Part shown: one piece after another, positions 36,575-49,880 of the stretch
Layout of the letters: every line of letters starts with the position of its first letter
How positions within the stretch are numbered: the first letter of the stretch is position 1
Assembly (NCBI GenBank): GCA_009760855.2
Contig: WPIO01000047.1
Span: 203,501 to 267,500, forward strand
Reading direction: 5' to 3'
DNA length: 64,000 bases
Source of the DNA: Cristatella mucedo
Lineage: Eukaryota > Bryozoa > Phylactolaemata > Cristatellidae
Made by a program: the position numbers and the translations under genes
Notes under the pieces: generated by a model
The model's input: the letters and a program-made list of their open reading frames with translations, nothing else
Told to the model about the DNA's origin: nothing
The model's database searches: none

Positions 36575-37060
36575 AATTCCTCTGTCTTTGGCCCTAGCAT
36601 ACCTATCAGCTGTACTGCCCCACCAGAATCAGTATCGTAGTACTCACTTTTCGGAATCTGAACTATTCGCATAAGCCTCGTACAAGCCTAAAATCCTTGC
36701 AGCCCATGCCTTTACTTCGTATGCTCCCACGGCCTGGAATTCCCTCCTTAGTTCAGTCACGAAATCCCATTACTTGACCACATTAGAAAAAATTGAAACC
36801 CCGTCCCTTAAGACAGCATTTGGTCGGTCCCGGCGATTTGTATATTACGTGCCTGTGCATGCTGACACCGTTGCACGCTGCCATTAACCAAACTTTAACG
36901 CTGATCCTGTGCACATCACCACTAACAATGTTATCCATGTTGTTTGTCGAGCATGACACCACTCAATGTTCGATCGTGTTTCCTTTAGTGCAAATATGAA
37001 CAGCCTAGAGAGACATCGAGTTCACAGAGAGTGTTTTATAGCAAGTAATTTTATTAGTGT
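36575..37060 (+). mobile_element. LINE-B 3' part, degraded, sense
   Basis: From CTAGCATACCTATCAGCTGT through GCCTGGAATTCCCTCC and the 3' UTR to the hairpin and GTTTTATAGC. Frames are broken. Confidence 0.8.
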
Positions 37061-37490
37061 CATTATAATCATCATTGCTTAGGGTAAGGTTTTCAAGGTT
37101 TTTGCAGGAGCTTGCGATGGTAAATGTTTGATCGCCTGCTGTTGCATTTAATCCTGTTGTTTGAACTGATATTAAATGTGCTAAAATTCTGGTCCGCTTA
37201 AACTGGAATACTAAATTTTAGTTTTCAATGTGGAATTCGCATTTCACCTGGGCTTAAGTAAAGCGATGCCAGGGCGTTTGTGGCATAACCAATCAGGCAT
37301 TCATAGTTGGTAGTAAACAAAGTAGCTATGCTCTTCTAATGTCAACGTTGAAGCTGCAGCATTGCAAACCTTCTAAAATACATTGGCTGTATCCTAAATA
37401 GTCCGCTCGTCGTTTGAGTCATTTTTACTGAAGTCTTGATCGCTAGGTTTTTTGCTTTAACCTCACTTTTTCGAAATACTTCTAACCTGG
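37060..37490. other. Nothing identified
   Basis: No open frame or repeat recognised; ends where the LINE-related remnant begins. Confidence 0.3.
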
Positions 37491-37497
37491 AACATTG

Positions 37498-37932
37498 TTA
37501 TACTGTCCGAGTTTCGTATTCAAGTAGCAAGACAGAGGGATTGTTGTCTAGGTGACTGGCAGATGTCATTGATAGGTAGACGAACTTCATGAAGAGGTAA
37601 CTCTCGGCCTTCTTGAAGTGATAGGTCAAGGTAGTGAGTCGATTATAGTGACAGTAGTTCTGTAGTGAAACAATAAAGGAACAGTAGCCCAGAAAATATT
37701 CTTTAATTATTATTATGGAATCTCTAATTTGGTCATCTTTCTGACAGAGAGGAAAAAAAACAGCAATCGGCTCAGTCGCCACAAGAAGTTTTAGGTATGC
37801 AGCTAACCTGGGAGCTACTGTGGAGATGACCGATGGTGAGAGCAGCAGCACGCTAAGGATGTTGAGGATAATTTTATCAAACGTACTTGGCAACATGTCA
37901 ATTTTCACCAAGCTTGTAGTATTTATTGACAT
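37498..37932 (-). pseudogene. Ancient LINE linker remnant, antisense
   Basis: A 144-codon minus frame is open, but it corresponds to the LINE-B endonuclease-RT linker region (compare 22090-22400). It ends in L-D-N-N-P-S-V-L-L-L, the decayed form of P-L-D-P-I-P-T-V-L-L-L. I therefore do not treat it as a host gene. Confidence 0.6.
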
Positions 37933-37934
37933 GC

Positions 37935-38800
37935 GAACTTAATTGTGATCTCGTAACTGAGGTTATTGGTAACCTGCACACTGCCGGAATGCAATAGCGT
38001 TAGAACAACAAACTATTAGAATAACCCAAATAAATGATAAACATGCGTTTTCAGCTTCTTTTTTAAATGTCTTCCAAGTCGGGGGATCTAACGACGTCAT
38101 CCGGATGTATGTTCATACTTTGCAAGAACATATACGAAAGGCTGGGTCATCGTCGGTTTCAAGGTTCGCAATGGATACAGCATATCGGTTTCTTTTAGAA
38201 TGCAAGAGTATGGGACTTTGACTCTCTAGGTTAGGAGTAGTTTTATCATGCTGGCATAAGCCAAACAATACCGAATCTACATGTGTGTGACCGAAGGTTT
38301 TAGTCGGGAGCTGCTGGATTTAGAATAAGTCAAGTTCGGCAATTGATGTGTGAATTGGCAATTGCTATTCTTCTGACATATAAGCCTCTTTCTTATATGT
38401 TGTACTGAGCACATGATCGTAAGACAGTAGTACAGCTAGCAGTGCACCAGAGAACTTAGTAGGGGATTCATTGAAAGTGTTGCCAATTGACTAATTATGA
38501 ATGTTACGTCCGTGTCTCAGCTAGCCAAAATTTGAGCTTAGCTCACTTAGCTGAAAGCTCGCCGACTTGTCAGTGGAGCTTAAGTGATTGTCGAATGAAA
38601 ACTAGCTTTTTAACAGGGCGTGTACGTTTCGGACTCGAATTTCAAGCGAGTCGTGTAGCAACTTGTAAAAAAAGGACGGGCAAAGCTGAGCTGCAAATGA
38701 TTACAGACCGACGAAGATAGCTTAAGGTCGGAGAGACAACGAATTAAGTGCTCGTTAGTCAAAATAGCAGAGCGAGAGGCGTGAACTCATACTTTGGGAG
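37935..38800. other. Nothing identified
   Basis: Unique-looking sequence. The 77-codon frame at 38487-38720 has no recognisable feature. Confidence 0.3.
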
Positions 38801-38889
38801 TGATAAGGCAAGGTATCTAGTGCTATAAATGCGATCTAAATCGATGTTTAAGGTCTTTTTGTATTCATAGATGGAATAGTCTTTTAGTT

Positions 38890-39115
38890 CTCTTAAAGCT
38901 GACAAGCTTGCTCACACTGTGCATACTGCCACTTAACACATTTGCATGCTGACCCTGTGCATGTCACCCCTAACCATATTCTTCATTGTGTTTGTTTTTC
39001 AAGCACGATTTTACTTACCATTCAATTGACTTTCCCTTTGAAGCAAACTTTAAGCGCCTAGAAAGAGATCAGGTTCTCTGAGGGCGCTTTATCAAGTGCA
39101 TTATTATTATTAAAG
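38890..39115 (+). mobile_element. LINE-B 3' end, sense, short insertion
   Basis: 3' UTR (TGCATGCTGACCCTGTGCAT), hairpin GCGCCTAGAAAGAGATCAGG / TTCTCTGAGGGCGC and tail ATTATTATT. It is strongly truncated. Confidence 0.9.
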
Positions 39116-39479
39116 CTGGTTATGGAGATGTAAAACTTAAATGATGGACTTGTTCTCTGGCATTGAGACGGCTAGAAGCAGATCAGTCAACCTGAAAATT
39201 GTATTGAATGAAATTTGCAGGAGTCGATCGCAGCATAACATTTGAAGCAAATATGGGCACAATCTACGCAGTTTTACAATCTCACAACCGCTTAATATAG
39301 TTTCAATTTGGCGCACTAGTTTAGGGAGCCTCTAACTTTGTCAGGTATTTAACTTTATATCTGTTGGGAAAATCTTGATGTTAGGGAGGTTGTCATAATT
39401 AAACCGTGCTGCCTAATAACCAGTTACTGCCCTTAGAGCTAATGGTCGGCTGAAACATGGATGAATTATCATAGTAAAG

Positions 39480-41560
39480 GCCATGTCTAATTTCTAAAAA
39501 AACACTGTTGGATCGCAGATGCATGATCCAAAAATTGTGGTCTCGATGATGAACTGTCTCCTTGATCGGTCTCTGTTTTGATCTTACCTTATGAACCTTG
39601 TGATTATCAAGCTGATCACTTTCCTACCTTCTTTATGTAGGAGATAGTCAAAATCAGTAAGCTCGTAGCTGTGGCAACAGCGTCCGCCAGAATGCTGTGA
39701 CTTCTTTTAGTGTAGCAAATCAGTCTACATGCAGGAAAAAGAATAGTCACCTTGTCCTGAAGTTTATATCCCGATCAAGAAAGGCAACTGGTCCGTTGGA
39801 CTCAATTCCCACTGTCCTGCTTCTACGTTACATTGATTGGCTACTTCCATTCATAACTAGCATATCTAATATGACATACCTGTTCGGTCATGTACAAGTG
39901 CTTTTCAAAAATAGCTGTATTAAGGCCGCAACTCAAAAAAGCGACACCGGACCTAGAAAAAATGAGCAACTACCGCTTAGTTTTTCTTCTGCAATTTCTA
40001 TTGAAAACACTGGAACTAGTCGTGGCAGACCATTCGGTCTAATATATTTTAATTTCGAATGCAGCTAGTCACTTCCAGTGTTGCTTTAGAGCTTTTCAAT
40101 CATCAAGTTACTATTTCCTCCGGTGTACAACAGCTATTAGCTATTAGCTACTAGCCTACTTAAAAATGGAGACGCTGGTAAATTATCCCTACTTGTTTTG
40201 CTCGATCTTTCGTCAGCTTTTAATACTATCGATCACCAAGTAGGTCTTGAGAGGCTCTCATCTTGCCAGGATATTACTGCCGTTGCTCTGCAACGGTGTA
40301 GATACTATCTCAGTCAGAAACTCCAGAGTATTCGCGTGCCTGGGCAAAGACTATCCGAGGTTTCCTTAAATTATGGAATTCCTTGGAGTGCCGTGCTTTA
40401 TCCGGTTCTTTATACGGTTTATACTTCACCTTTCATCGACGTGATTGTCCAGCACAATCTGGTTTTACCTTCTCTGAGGACGACACTAATTTGTTCCTTT
40501 GCTTTCATTCCTCCCAGCCCGCTAGCACGTCAAATTCGCTCAGCTTCCTCCCTGCTTGCATGTATGAAATCCTCACACGGCAGGCGGCATCTTTTTCAAC
40601 ATCAAACGATGTAACTTGCAAGTTAATTTTATCAAATCATAGGCGAAGCGACTGTGAGTAATATATTGCAAAGGAGACGCTTAGTGTTAGCTACGATAGC
40701 CTATCTCCTGTTGAATGTACAAAATCTAGGTGTCCTGTTACAAAGTGAGCCTCTTTGAAACGACCGTATCAGCTGCACAATTAGTTCTGCCTAATTTCAG
40801 CTCCATAATATTTCAAGAAATTCGTTCTTGTTTAGATACGGATCTACCTAAGTTTGCATTCGTAACAACCCGTCTCGACTTCCGTAACTCACTGTTTGAT
40901 ATCCTACTGGCAGGTGCAATCAGCATTGTAAAGCTTGTGCAAAACTCCTCTGCTGGGCTTGCCTGTCGTGAGCTTTGCCGCTGCCATATCGCACTGCTTC
41001 TTGCCGACCTGCACTGTCTACCAATCAGGCAACGGATTGATTTCATGGTTCAGTAGCTCATGTTGAGGTTCCTTCATCCTTTTGCTCTAGCCTACTTATC
41101 CTATGTACTTCCCCACCAGGCTAAGGATCATATTAGCCCTTCTTGAAATCTAACAGTTTACCTATACCTCGCATAAACCTCTAATGATCACGGGATCGGG
41201 CTGTTAGTTCCAATGCTCCCAGAGCCTGGAGATCACTCCAGACTTGCCTTAGGAAATTCCCTGACTCGTTCACATTTAAAAAGAACTTGAATACGCAGCT
41301 ATTATAAAATCTATTAGTGTGTCCCTTTTATTTAGTTGCTTATGTGTACTTTCGCAGTTTCATGCTGCTGCGGCCAAGCACACTTGCATGATGACCCTTT
41401 GTATGTCAACGATAACCGTCTATGATCATGTTGTTTACCAAGTACGATTTCTCTCACCGTTCGATCGTGTTAAGTTTGCAACCAATGAAAAACCACATAG
41501 AAAGAGATTGATTTTTCTTTGAGTGCATTTTATAAATCGTATTTTTATTATTGTTTTTTA
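39480..41560 (+). mobile_element. LINE-B, degraded sense copy
   Basis: About 2.1 kb from the linker to the tail. The RT motif region reads D-L-S-S-A-F-N-T-I-D-H; the active site at 40470-40484 reads F-S-E-D-D in place of F-Y-A-D-D. Multiple frameshifts. The oldest of the long copies. Confidence 0.9.
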
Positions 41561-42624
41561 ACAATATAATATGCTCTATAACAACCAAAAAGGAAACATT
41601 TTAGCGTCCAGTACTAGCTGAAGACTTATCCGCGATGACGTGCGAGAAAGCTGACATGCTAATGTCAAGACGGGCTCAGTTTTCTACCCAGCCACTTATC
41701 GCAGACAAATCAATAGCAATATTGACCGGCTGTTGGAGAGATATTTAATTTTTTTAATCCAATTAAATCACTTAATAAGGTTAGCGAATTTGACTGTCAT
41801 TTTAATACATTCGAATGCAATTTCAGCAGTAGGAGAGTAACAAACCCAGGTATCTAGTGAAGATAATTATTGCATGCAATGAAGAGCCCCGCATGTCCAC
41901 TGGAGTGCAACAAAATGCGAACCACCGCACAAAGTACTATAAAAGAAAAACAAATGTCTTGACCTGCACCATAGTTCTTAGCTAATAAAAAGTAAAAAAA
42001 AAATAGCCAATGAAGCTTTTTCCGATTTCAGAATGACAGCTACCAGGACAACCAGTAAGCAGGAACTTACAAAAGCTTCGTCTAAATTTTTATTTTGGTC
42101 CCGTGAACCGGCCTAGATAAAAACCAAAATTTACCACATATAGCATTAGTATGCTGACTAGTTGCAGGCCGAGGGTTGCAATAGATTAAAGATTTTTTGG
42201 GGGAAATAGTGGTGTCAACGAACAGCCTCTGTATCGCCGGAAACACTTTAATATTTTAAAATGACCTTGTTGTTTGACAAGGGATATATTACATGGTATG
42301 CTACGATTAAACGCTATTACAAACGTTGACGGCGAAGCATTGCAAGCTTTCTAGACAACTTACACTGTCTAATAAATAGGCTGCTCGTCAATATTGGCTA
42401 TTTTAATAGTGTTTATGTCACTTTGTTCTTTGCCGTCAGCCCATTTTGTAAAGCATACAGCCAACCGTGCATGTTATCAAGTCGCCCAATTTTCTGACAG
42501 AAGGTGGCACTCTACATTTCGCACGATCGTTCAATAAGAAAAAGGCCGTGCCGTTTTTCAATGTTCGACTCAAGTTCAAAACTGAACCTCGACTAACGTC
42601 ACGTTACACATTTAATAAAACCTA

Positions 42625-42778
42625 AATAAATATAATTCATTTGTATAGCGCCACAAGAGAACTTAATCTCTATCCAGGCGCTTCGCATAAGCCACAGGGC
42701 TTGAGCCCACGACCTCGACCGAACCTTGGCTGGGGCGAGATCCCCAATCACTGGGCCAAACGAGCTCGGCATTATTTA
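42625..42778 (-). mobile_element. SINE-A, antisense
   Basis: ATTCATTTGTATAGCGCCAC, AACTTAATCTCTATCCAGGC, GCTTGAGCCCACGACCTCG and CAATCACTGGGCCAAACGAG, in standard order. Confidence 0.85.
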
Positions 42779-42889
42779 TATTCAATAAAACCTTGCAGCA
42801 GGTCCTTTAGGTGCTGAAACTATGGTGCTAATACTGACATTGTTTCAAATTGTGTCACTGTGCATGTAAAATTTAAAAAAAAACGAAAT

Positions 42890-43066
42890 ACTAGCTGATT
42901 TAACAGCCTCTTTTGTAAAGCGGCTGAAGAGCCTTTAAGGCTTCCACCACCGCTTGCAGTTGTGAAAAAGGATCGCCGACCGCAGGATTAGAACACACGA
43001 CATCGGGACCGAGGTCGTGAATAGCAACCGCCTTACCTAGTTCGCTATCACGGCTTCAACATCCAA
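42890..43066 (-). mobile_element. SINE-B, antisense, near full length
   Basis: AGCTGATTTAACAGCCTCTT, then AAGAGCCTTTAAGGCTT, GATCGCCGACCGCAGGATT (box B side) and CAACCGCCTTACCTAGTTCG (box A side). It best shows the SINE-B layout. Confidence 0.85.
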
Positions 43067-43234
43067 CAATGCCATTCCTGTTAAGGATGTGCTTATTAGC
43101 ACTGACCTATGATTAACACATCGAGCTTCGGTAACTGCGAATGTACACCAACTAGAAAGACATTATATTATTATTTGCAGTGCATAAATACATCGTTATA
43201 AATATTTAGATTAAAGCAATACTTTTTGACATAT

Positions 43235-43350
43235 AGAAGCCTATTTTTGTACAGCAACGGAAGAGCGTTAATAGCTATTACCTCAGCTGCTAGCCACGAG
43301 AAATTAACTCCGATTGCAGGATTACAAGCCACGACCATGGAGCCGGAAGA
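43235..43350 (-). mobile_element. SINE-B, antisense, partial
   Basis: CAACGGAAGAGCGTTAATAG, CTCCGATTGCAGGATTACAA and CCACGACCATGGAG. The box A side is missing. Confidence 0.7.
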
Positions 43351-43505
43351 GGGAAAGGAAGTAACTGATCTATTGACCTATTGAGGAGTTATTGCTCATC
43401 CATTATTCCACTTGCCGCTGGCCGATAGTGTGCGTAATACGGCATTCATATTCTATGAATGACGTAATACTTCTAGCTTTTGCTCTTTGGGCACTACACT
43501 TAGGC

Positions 43506-43655
43506 AAAATATAATTTATTTGGATAGCACCCTACGAGAACCTATTAATTATTCAGGTGCTTCATATATAAATAAAGGCTCGAGCCCACGAATTTAGCCG
43601 GACCTTGGTCGGGTGGGCACCTTAACCACTGGACCAATAGCTGAACTATTTTCCA
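43506..43655 (-). mobile_element. SINE-A, antisense
   Basis: TAATTTATTTGGATAGCACC, CTCGAGCCCACGAATTTAGC and CCTTAACCACTGGACCAA, in standard order with a damaged hairpin. Confidence 0.8.
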
Positions 43656-43794
43656 GTTTCAGCCGCATCGTGCCGTCAGGTCAGGTATGCACTATGCATT
43701 AGTTGTTTAGTTACGCCGTTTCGAAAACTTTTGTGAAAAAGCTTTCGTTTTGCTAGCCGTAGGCAGTGGAAGTCGCCGTAACTATTCTTTCTCG

Positions 43795-44062
43795 ACGACA
43801 ACTAATGTACTGCTGCTGACAAAATCACATCTTTTCCAGCCTCCTGAGGTGCTACTTCCATTAAACTCACTGCCTCAACTGCTCTCCTGATTTTGCTGCT
43901 CTTCGTGCTTCCTCTTAGTTGCATTAGATAACCTCCGTTGGTTACCGAATGCAAAATGAAAGCTGTTTTAGTGTGAAAGCTCTACAGCACATTTTCTTGT
44001 AAATTACCCGCATCGTCTTTCTGGTTTTGTGGAGTTACAGACAGTTGGAGTTTCTGGTGCGT
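43795..44062 (+). mobile_element. LINE-A 3' end, sense, degraded
   Basis: CTGAGGTGCTACTTCCAT, CACTGCCTCAACTGC, TTGGTTACCGAATGCA, GTTTTGTGGAGTTAC: the LINE-A C-terminus and 3' UTR in order (6810-7010). Confidence 0.8.
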
Positions 44063-45284
44063 AAGATCACGTTGGGTTACTACTAGGCGCCTGGTGTCTT
44101 TATCAGTGAAACCAGCTCTTGAAAGGGTGTTCGCTTGTCTTATCGATCAAGAAATGCAATCGCATATTGCAGATGTAATACAATATCATAGTTTTCATAC
44201 GAAAAGTTATGAACTTGACTGATTATCTATCGACTCGTACAACACTTTTTAAATACTGAACAACTTGTTTTAATTTTTGGATAGCTTTACTATATTTAAA
44301 ATTGAGAATTATTAATTAGTAACAACATTTGGTTACTAAAAAATGTCTAAAATATTACTCATCAATTACTAAACCCATCAAAGTACCCAAGTCCCAAGAT
44401 GTTTTTGCTTCAGTCGCATTTAATTAACGTCCACCTGTGAGATCGGTTAAATAGAATACATAAACTTATGTTGTACTACGCTCCTAATTTGGGAGCACGA
44501 ATCGCATGATTGCCATTGTCCTCTACACAGGCTCAAGCAGAGACGGCAGGGTGAACCTAAACGACCTAACTGCTTAAATAGCCGATTGTCGATCTTTAAA
44601 ATGCTTGACTGTGAGCTCTGGGTGGCTTTTAGTGACATACGTTTGTTAGAACTAAGTCTTTGGTTCTTATGGCTGCACGCCATAGGTTGTCTATGCTCAC
44701 TTTAAGTTTTGACGTGTATCCGATGAACTAGAATGGTCGTGAGAAGTCTATTATTCACAAATATGGGCGCATGGTAATGTTTTCAAAAATGCGGCGATGT
44801 TTGATACACCATTACGATTTTCCCGGTGTAGCATTTTTAAGAAAACAGACTGTTTCAAAACGTATAAGCATATGCAACCACGAGTCGAGTGGAGAGCTAA
44901 AGACGACATAACCCACCACAGCTACAATCTGATATAGTTAAGCTCCTCGTATTGCCTTGATGCCGGATCTCGTTTGTATTTCTTTGATTCGTGTCACGTG
45001 AGCTCCATTAGATATTTAATCGTGCGATCAATCTACCACACAGTTTCAAAAATTGTGTGTAACTTAATTTATAAAAACGGAAGCAATTAAAATTTTATTT
45101 GAACTAACTCCATTGGTGTTTTTTTTAATCCTTTCTGTTTAACGTTTAAAAACCATTAAGTAGAGAAATAAACTTTTAAGTTTCTTCGTTGCAGCGTCTA
45201 GCTAAATAAGTTAGCATAACCAACATTCACGTTCAAGTACGGACGATTTGATAGCTGCAAAAACGAAACTTGAATTGAGATATT

Positions 45285-46908
45285 TCTCGAGAAAGGGACA
45301 CTAAACCAAGACAACTTAAGCAACGACCACCCAGTCTCCCTTCTACCATTCCTATCAAAGACACTTGAACGGGTCTTGGCGGACCAGCTGAACTAATTTA
45401 TTAAAACCTCACATCTTGCTAGTAAGTTCCACTCTCGCTTTAGAGCTAATCACTGCACAGCTACTGCATTGCTTAGGGTATGCAACGACCTACTCAGGAA
45501 TGCAGACATGGGTAAAGTGTCTCCGCTTGTTTTGCTCCATCTTTCGGCAGCTTTTGATACCATCGATCACAAAGTTCTTCTCGAGCGCTTCTCATCTCGC
45601 CTGGGCATCACAGTCACTGTACTGCAGTGGTTCAGGTCCTATATCAGTGGGAGATTCAAGAGTATTGATGTGAATGGACATAGATCATCTGAAGTACCTT
45701 TGAAATCTGGGATACCTCAGGACTGCTTACTTCGTCCGGTTCCTTTCACGGTTTATTCTCTCCCTCTTGCAGATGTGATTGGCAAAGCACAACGTAGGCT
45801 TTCACTTCGATGGGGATGACACTCAGTTGTATATCTGCTCTGATACCTCCAAGCCTTCGAGCACATCAAATTTTCTCAACTCCATTGCTGCATATATTGA
45901 TGACATCAGCACATAGATGGCAGCCAGTTTTCTAACACTAAACGACGATAAAATTAATTTACTAAATGGGCAAACACATTGCGACTTACAAATGGGAAAG
46001 GCTGAAGCTAAAAATTGGCTCTCCCAGAATATCTACAGATGAATTAGCTCAAAATCTAGGTGTCATATTCCAAAGTGACCTCTCGTTAGACGATCATATC
46101 AGCTCCGCAGTCAAATCTGCCTATTTTCAGCTCCATAACGTTGCTAAAATTCAGGCTTGTTTAGATAAGGATACCATGACCAAGTTGGTCCATGCATACC
46201 CGACATCCCGTGTCGACTTCTGCAAATCGCTGCTAAATGGCATACCGGCATTTGCCATCAGGTGATTGCAGCTAGTGCAAAACTCCTGAGCTGTTTTGTT
46301 TCGGTTGTGAGCTTCGCAGTTGCCACGTTACTCCACTTATCGCCGACCTGCACTGGCTACCAGTCAAGCAACGGATTGACTTCAAGGTTTTGTCGCTCAC
46401 TTTTAGGTCACTTAATTTTTTGGCTCCAGCCCATCTCTCAGATTTACTCCCCCATCAGGCCAGGCATCGTACCACCTGCTATTCGGAATCAAAGAGTCTA
46501 CAAATACCCCGTAAAAACCTCAAATTCTTTGGAGACCGTACATTTAGTTCATATGCTCCCAAAGCCTGGAACTCCCTCCAGACTTGCGTGACAATCTCCG
46601 CAGACTTGACTACATTTAAAAGGAACTTAAAAACAGACATATTTAGGACAGCTCGTCCTGGGTCCCAGTGATTCGTCCTTGATGTCCTTATGAGTGCTGA
46701 CACTGGGATTGCTGCCCCTATTCACATTTGCATGCTGACTCTGTGCATGTCACCCCTAAACCACGTCATTCTTGTTGTTTGTTTATCAAGCATGATATGA
46801 CTCACCCTTTAGTTGCATTTTTCTTTGCAGCAAATGTAAAGCGCCAAGGGAGAGATTGAGTTCTTTGAGGGTGCTTTATCAAGTGCATTATTATTGTTAT
46901 TATTACTA
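45285..46908 (+). mobile_element. LINE-B, 5'-truncated insertion within the duplicated segment
   Basis: Starts at CTCGAGAAAGGGACACTAAA (RT N-terminus), runs through RT and 3' UTR to the hairpin and ATTATTATTGTTATTATTA. The flanks rejoin into the sequence seen in copy 1 (about 14055), so the empty site is known. The active site at 45806-45820 reads F-D-G-D-D and several frames are broken, so it is inactive. Confidence 0.93.
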
Positions 46909-47170
46909 TATTTTGGCGGTTAATACTGCCAGATAGTTTTTTTAACCGGCTGTTAATCTTGAAATGCTTAATCTTTCTTTGTAAATCATCAATCACCCAA
47001 TAATACCTATTTCTCTCAGAAAACTCGGTCTTACCGGAGAGCACACTGCAGAGTATCGCCAATATGTTACCGTAATAATTCCGGTCATTGTTTTTTATAA
47101 TCGAAGTTGTGATTGACTCTCAGTCTCAAAGATTTGTTGTCTTATTTATTGGCGTTTTGTCTTAGAGTAA

Positions 47171-47257
47171 ATGAAGCTAGTTACAGCAGCTGCGTTCGTG
47201 CCCCTTTCATGTGGAATGCAGGTATACGATCTTTATAGCTATCGATTAGGTTTGTAG
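47171..47257 (+). pseudogene. Small secreted-peptide gene, copy 3 (exon 1 only)
   Basis: This copy keeps an intact ATG and the signal peptide (M-K-L-V-T-A-A-A-F-V-P-L-S-C-G). About 570 bp are then missing relative to copy 1, from the end of exon 1 to the 3' flank near 14955, so exons 2 and 3 are gone. The frame ends after 28 codons at TAG. It shows where the start codon of the family lies. Confidence 0.6.
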
Positions 47258-47279
47258 CACTTCTAAGGTGGCAAGAAAC

Positions 47280-49400
47280 TAAGTACATCGATTTTAAATA
47301 TGCGACCTGAATTTTACCATGTGAGAGCTACATTTTCTGTGGATCTGATTGCACGATGCGACTAAAGCACCGGTAGGTTAGCGATTTTTCGTACGAGTCA
47401 GTGTGCTGTAGCACTCCAAGGGTAAATTATTCATGCGTGTAATAATGCAACATCCAGTTGTAAGCTTTTTTTCTGTCTTAAGTCACGGATATTTGAGAAT
47501 TCGGGCAGCAGGGATTCCAAAACTATAACAGGCATAACGGTAGAAAACTGCATTCTACGTTAAGACTATGCCACCTTGTATGTAACATTATCGAGCTCAA
47601 GAAAATATTCCAAGGCAAACTGACTTGATATTGCTAAAAAAATTAATTTCACGGAACTGAAGTAAAGTAGGTGGTTGTTATCGTTCTAAGGTACTATCAT
47701 TTAAAATACTTTGAAAATATTCTACATTTTAAAATAGTTTACATTAAGAGTGTAATTCCCGTTTAATTAACAATAAGGAATCAGATCGGGCAGTTAATTC
47801 TGATTTATTATTCCAAAAGACTTGAGGAACGCTTTTTTAAGTCTAAAATCCGATGCCCTACTATTATTATCAGACGAATTGACCTTCTAAAGATGGAGAA
47901 CTAGAATACTAATTGCAATGGTCACGTACATCAATTTGCTATACATCCCCCGAAATGTCACCTTTGCTAGGAAGTTTACAACCATACAACACGCCCTTGG
48001 GCAACCTTTAAACACCGTAGCTCTCTATTACTCAGTAAGTTATACCACGGGAGACTATGAGATTTGCCCCTTAAGCGACACGTTAAATTGACCTGCAGAT
48101 GATTCAGTAAAGGCATATTTTTAGAATTAAATGTCTGGCACCCACATAAAGAGTTGAAATTTGATCGTTTTGATTAATTCCAATTGCTCAAGTTTTGAAA
48201 GGATTTTTTTGGGATACTATATGTATGGTATACTATCTTAAAAATGAAAATCAGCTTTCAGGCGAATCGTATTAGGCTGATACTATCAAGGAGAAGCAGG
48301 TGAAAGAAATAGATTGGCTGTGACGATCGGCATCTAACGGATGATAAGCCAAAACTCAACGTTGTGACTCAGCATTGTTCTCAAAGCACACTCAGTGCAA
48401 CGCTTGACGCATGAGCTAGGTAGCCTGCATTGGTATTTAAAACTCTTGCATTGCTACCAAACTAGTAAAATATCACGTGAATGAGTATGTCGGTTTTGCA
48501 ACAAGAAATATTTCACTAAAGATATTCATTTTGCAGCAGCAAGCACAACTTCCACGCCTAAGGTAATATTTGTAAATATACTTCTGGTCGATGATTTGCC
48601 ATATTCGAGATTCGTGGCAGTAGAAACATTCTCAAAGCTTCAGTTCGCTGGGTCGAGCTTCACACTACGATTTGCCTCAGCATTTTAACATGCAATTAGT
48701 TACAGAGCCTAGACAAAAGAGTATGATCTGAAAAGCTTAGGCCTAGGGTGAATTATCAAACGTCGGGTAAATCATCGCCAGGCTGGGTAGATCAACCATG
48801 CCACGTAACTCCTGGCTGCATACCGAGCAATTTCAATAATGCAAAACACCACGATCGAGCTGTTTCTACTTGCTCAAGATGGCTGCAGGCTTATTAGGGG
48901 CCTAGTCCTTTTACTCTCTTCTACTCTAGTGAATGCCATTGGCACACAACATAACACGTGAGCCCATTGCTTGGAATTGTCCACAAATTATTCGTTTAAA
49001 ACTGCCGAAAATCCAGACTCAGTTTTTAGTGGAGAGATGACTGTACATATGCCACTAATGAACAGCTTTTGACGAGATTGCTGAGTCAACTATCAAATGC
49101 AATTGCCCGCCTTTTTACTACTTCAGAGCCTTTGAATTGATAGCTAGTCCGATGACTGATTTACTGTATTTCCGTTTGTTATCTGGGTTCTTGACGGACT
49201 AAGAGTCATCCACCGAGAGCAATTTTCTGTCTCTCTACCACACGAGAGCATTCGAGATCTTAGGTATTCCAGTCGCTCGTAGTCCCATTTGCCAATGCTC
49301 ACGTTCTCCTGATTTGAACCTATTCTAAAGATCCCTGAAGATGACTTATTCTTTTAGAAGCTCACATCTTAGGACTACCGGTAACCACTATGTTGCTAAT
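47280..49400. other. Non-coding part of duplicated segment copy 2
   Basis: Aligned with 15000-16920 and then with 19080-19300. No conserved coding frame. Confidence 0.5.
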
Positions 49401-49414
49401 AATACCAATTTAAT

Positions 49415-49880
49415 CTAGAGGACTGGAAGCCCTTCTTAACCGATGGACGAATTTCATGATCAGTTCACACATAGTCATCGCGAATAGAAACGTCGAGGTA
49501 GTGCAAATAGAGTGCAATTTAGTGACACGTTCCTGTGTTGAAATAATGAAGGAACAGGAGTCTAGCGAGTAGGCTAAAATTATAAGAATGCACTTTGATT
49601 TTTCTGTCAACATGACAAAGGAAATAAAATTAACCAATCTAATGAGTTAATGAGTCTCAACAAACATCTCTAGGTGTGCAGCTCACCTGAGAGCTGTCAC
49701 GGACATAACATACAACCGTAATAATAGTTACACCACACTTTATAAAGTTCCTTCAGATAACTCAACCTCATTCTAAGGGCTTTTAATTGGCGGCAAATAA
49801 AGCACAATGGAATTGCTAGAGGTAGCATGCTCAATAAATAACAAGAATAAAATGCCGAAAGCTGACAGGTACACGGTCAA
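49415..49880 (-). mobile_element. Ancient LINE remnant and LINE-B tail, antisense
   Basis: 49415-49700 pairs with 19735-20000 and 49735-49880 with 20055-20230. Both insertions predate the duplication. Confidence 0.65.

Larger units (their letters stand above)
38810..42360 (+). repeat. Module D, copy 3, split by two LINE-B insertions
   Basis: The left part (38810-38885, 39115-39380) and right part (41600-42360) align with module D copies 1 and 2 (AGCAGATCAGTCAACCTGA; ATCTCACAACCGC; CAGGAACTTACAAA; GTGAACCGGCC). LINE-B pieces at 38890-39115 and 39480-41560 interrupt it. Confidence 0.7.
44400..49880 (+). repeat. Segmental duplication, direct copy 2 (partner 13020-20330)
   Basis: See the partner entry for matched blocks. 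This copy holds a LINE-B insertion (45285-46908) not found in the partner, lacks the SINE-B of the partner, and has lost exons 2 and 3 of the peptide gene and one internal repeat unit. Confidence 0.85.

Noticed and set aside
37498-37932. 144-codon minus frame as a host gene
   Set aside because: It corresponds to the decayed LINE-B linker, shared with 17.4, 19.7 and 49.4 kb.
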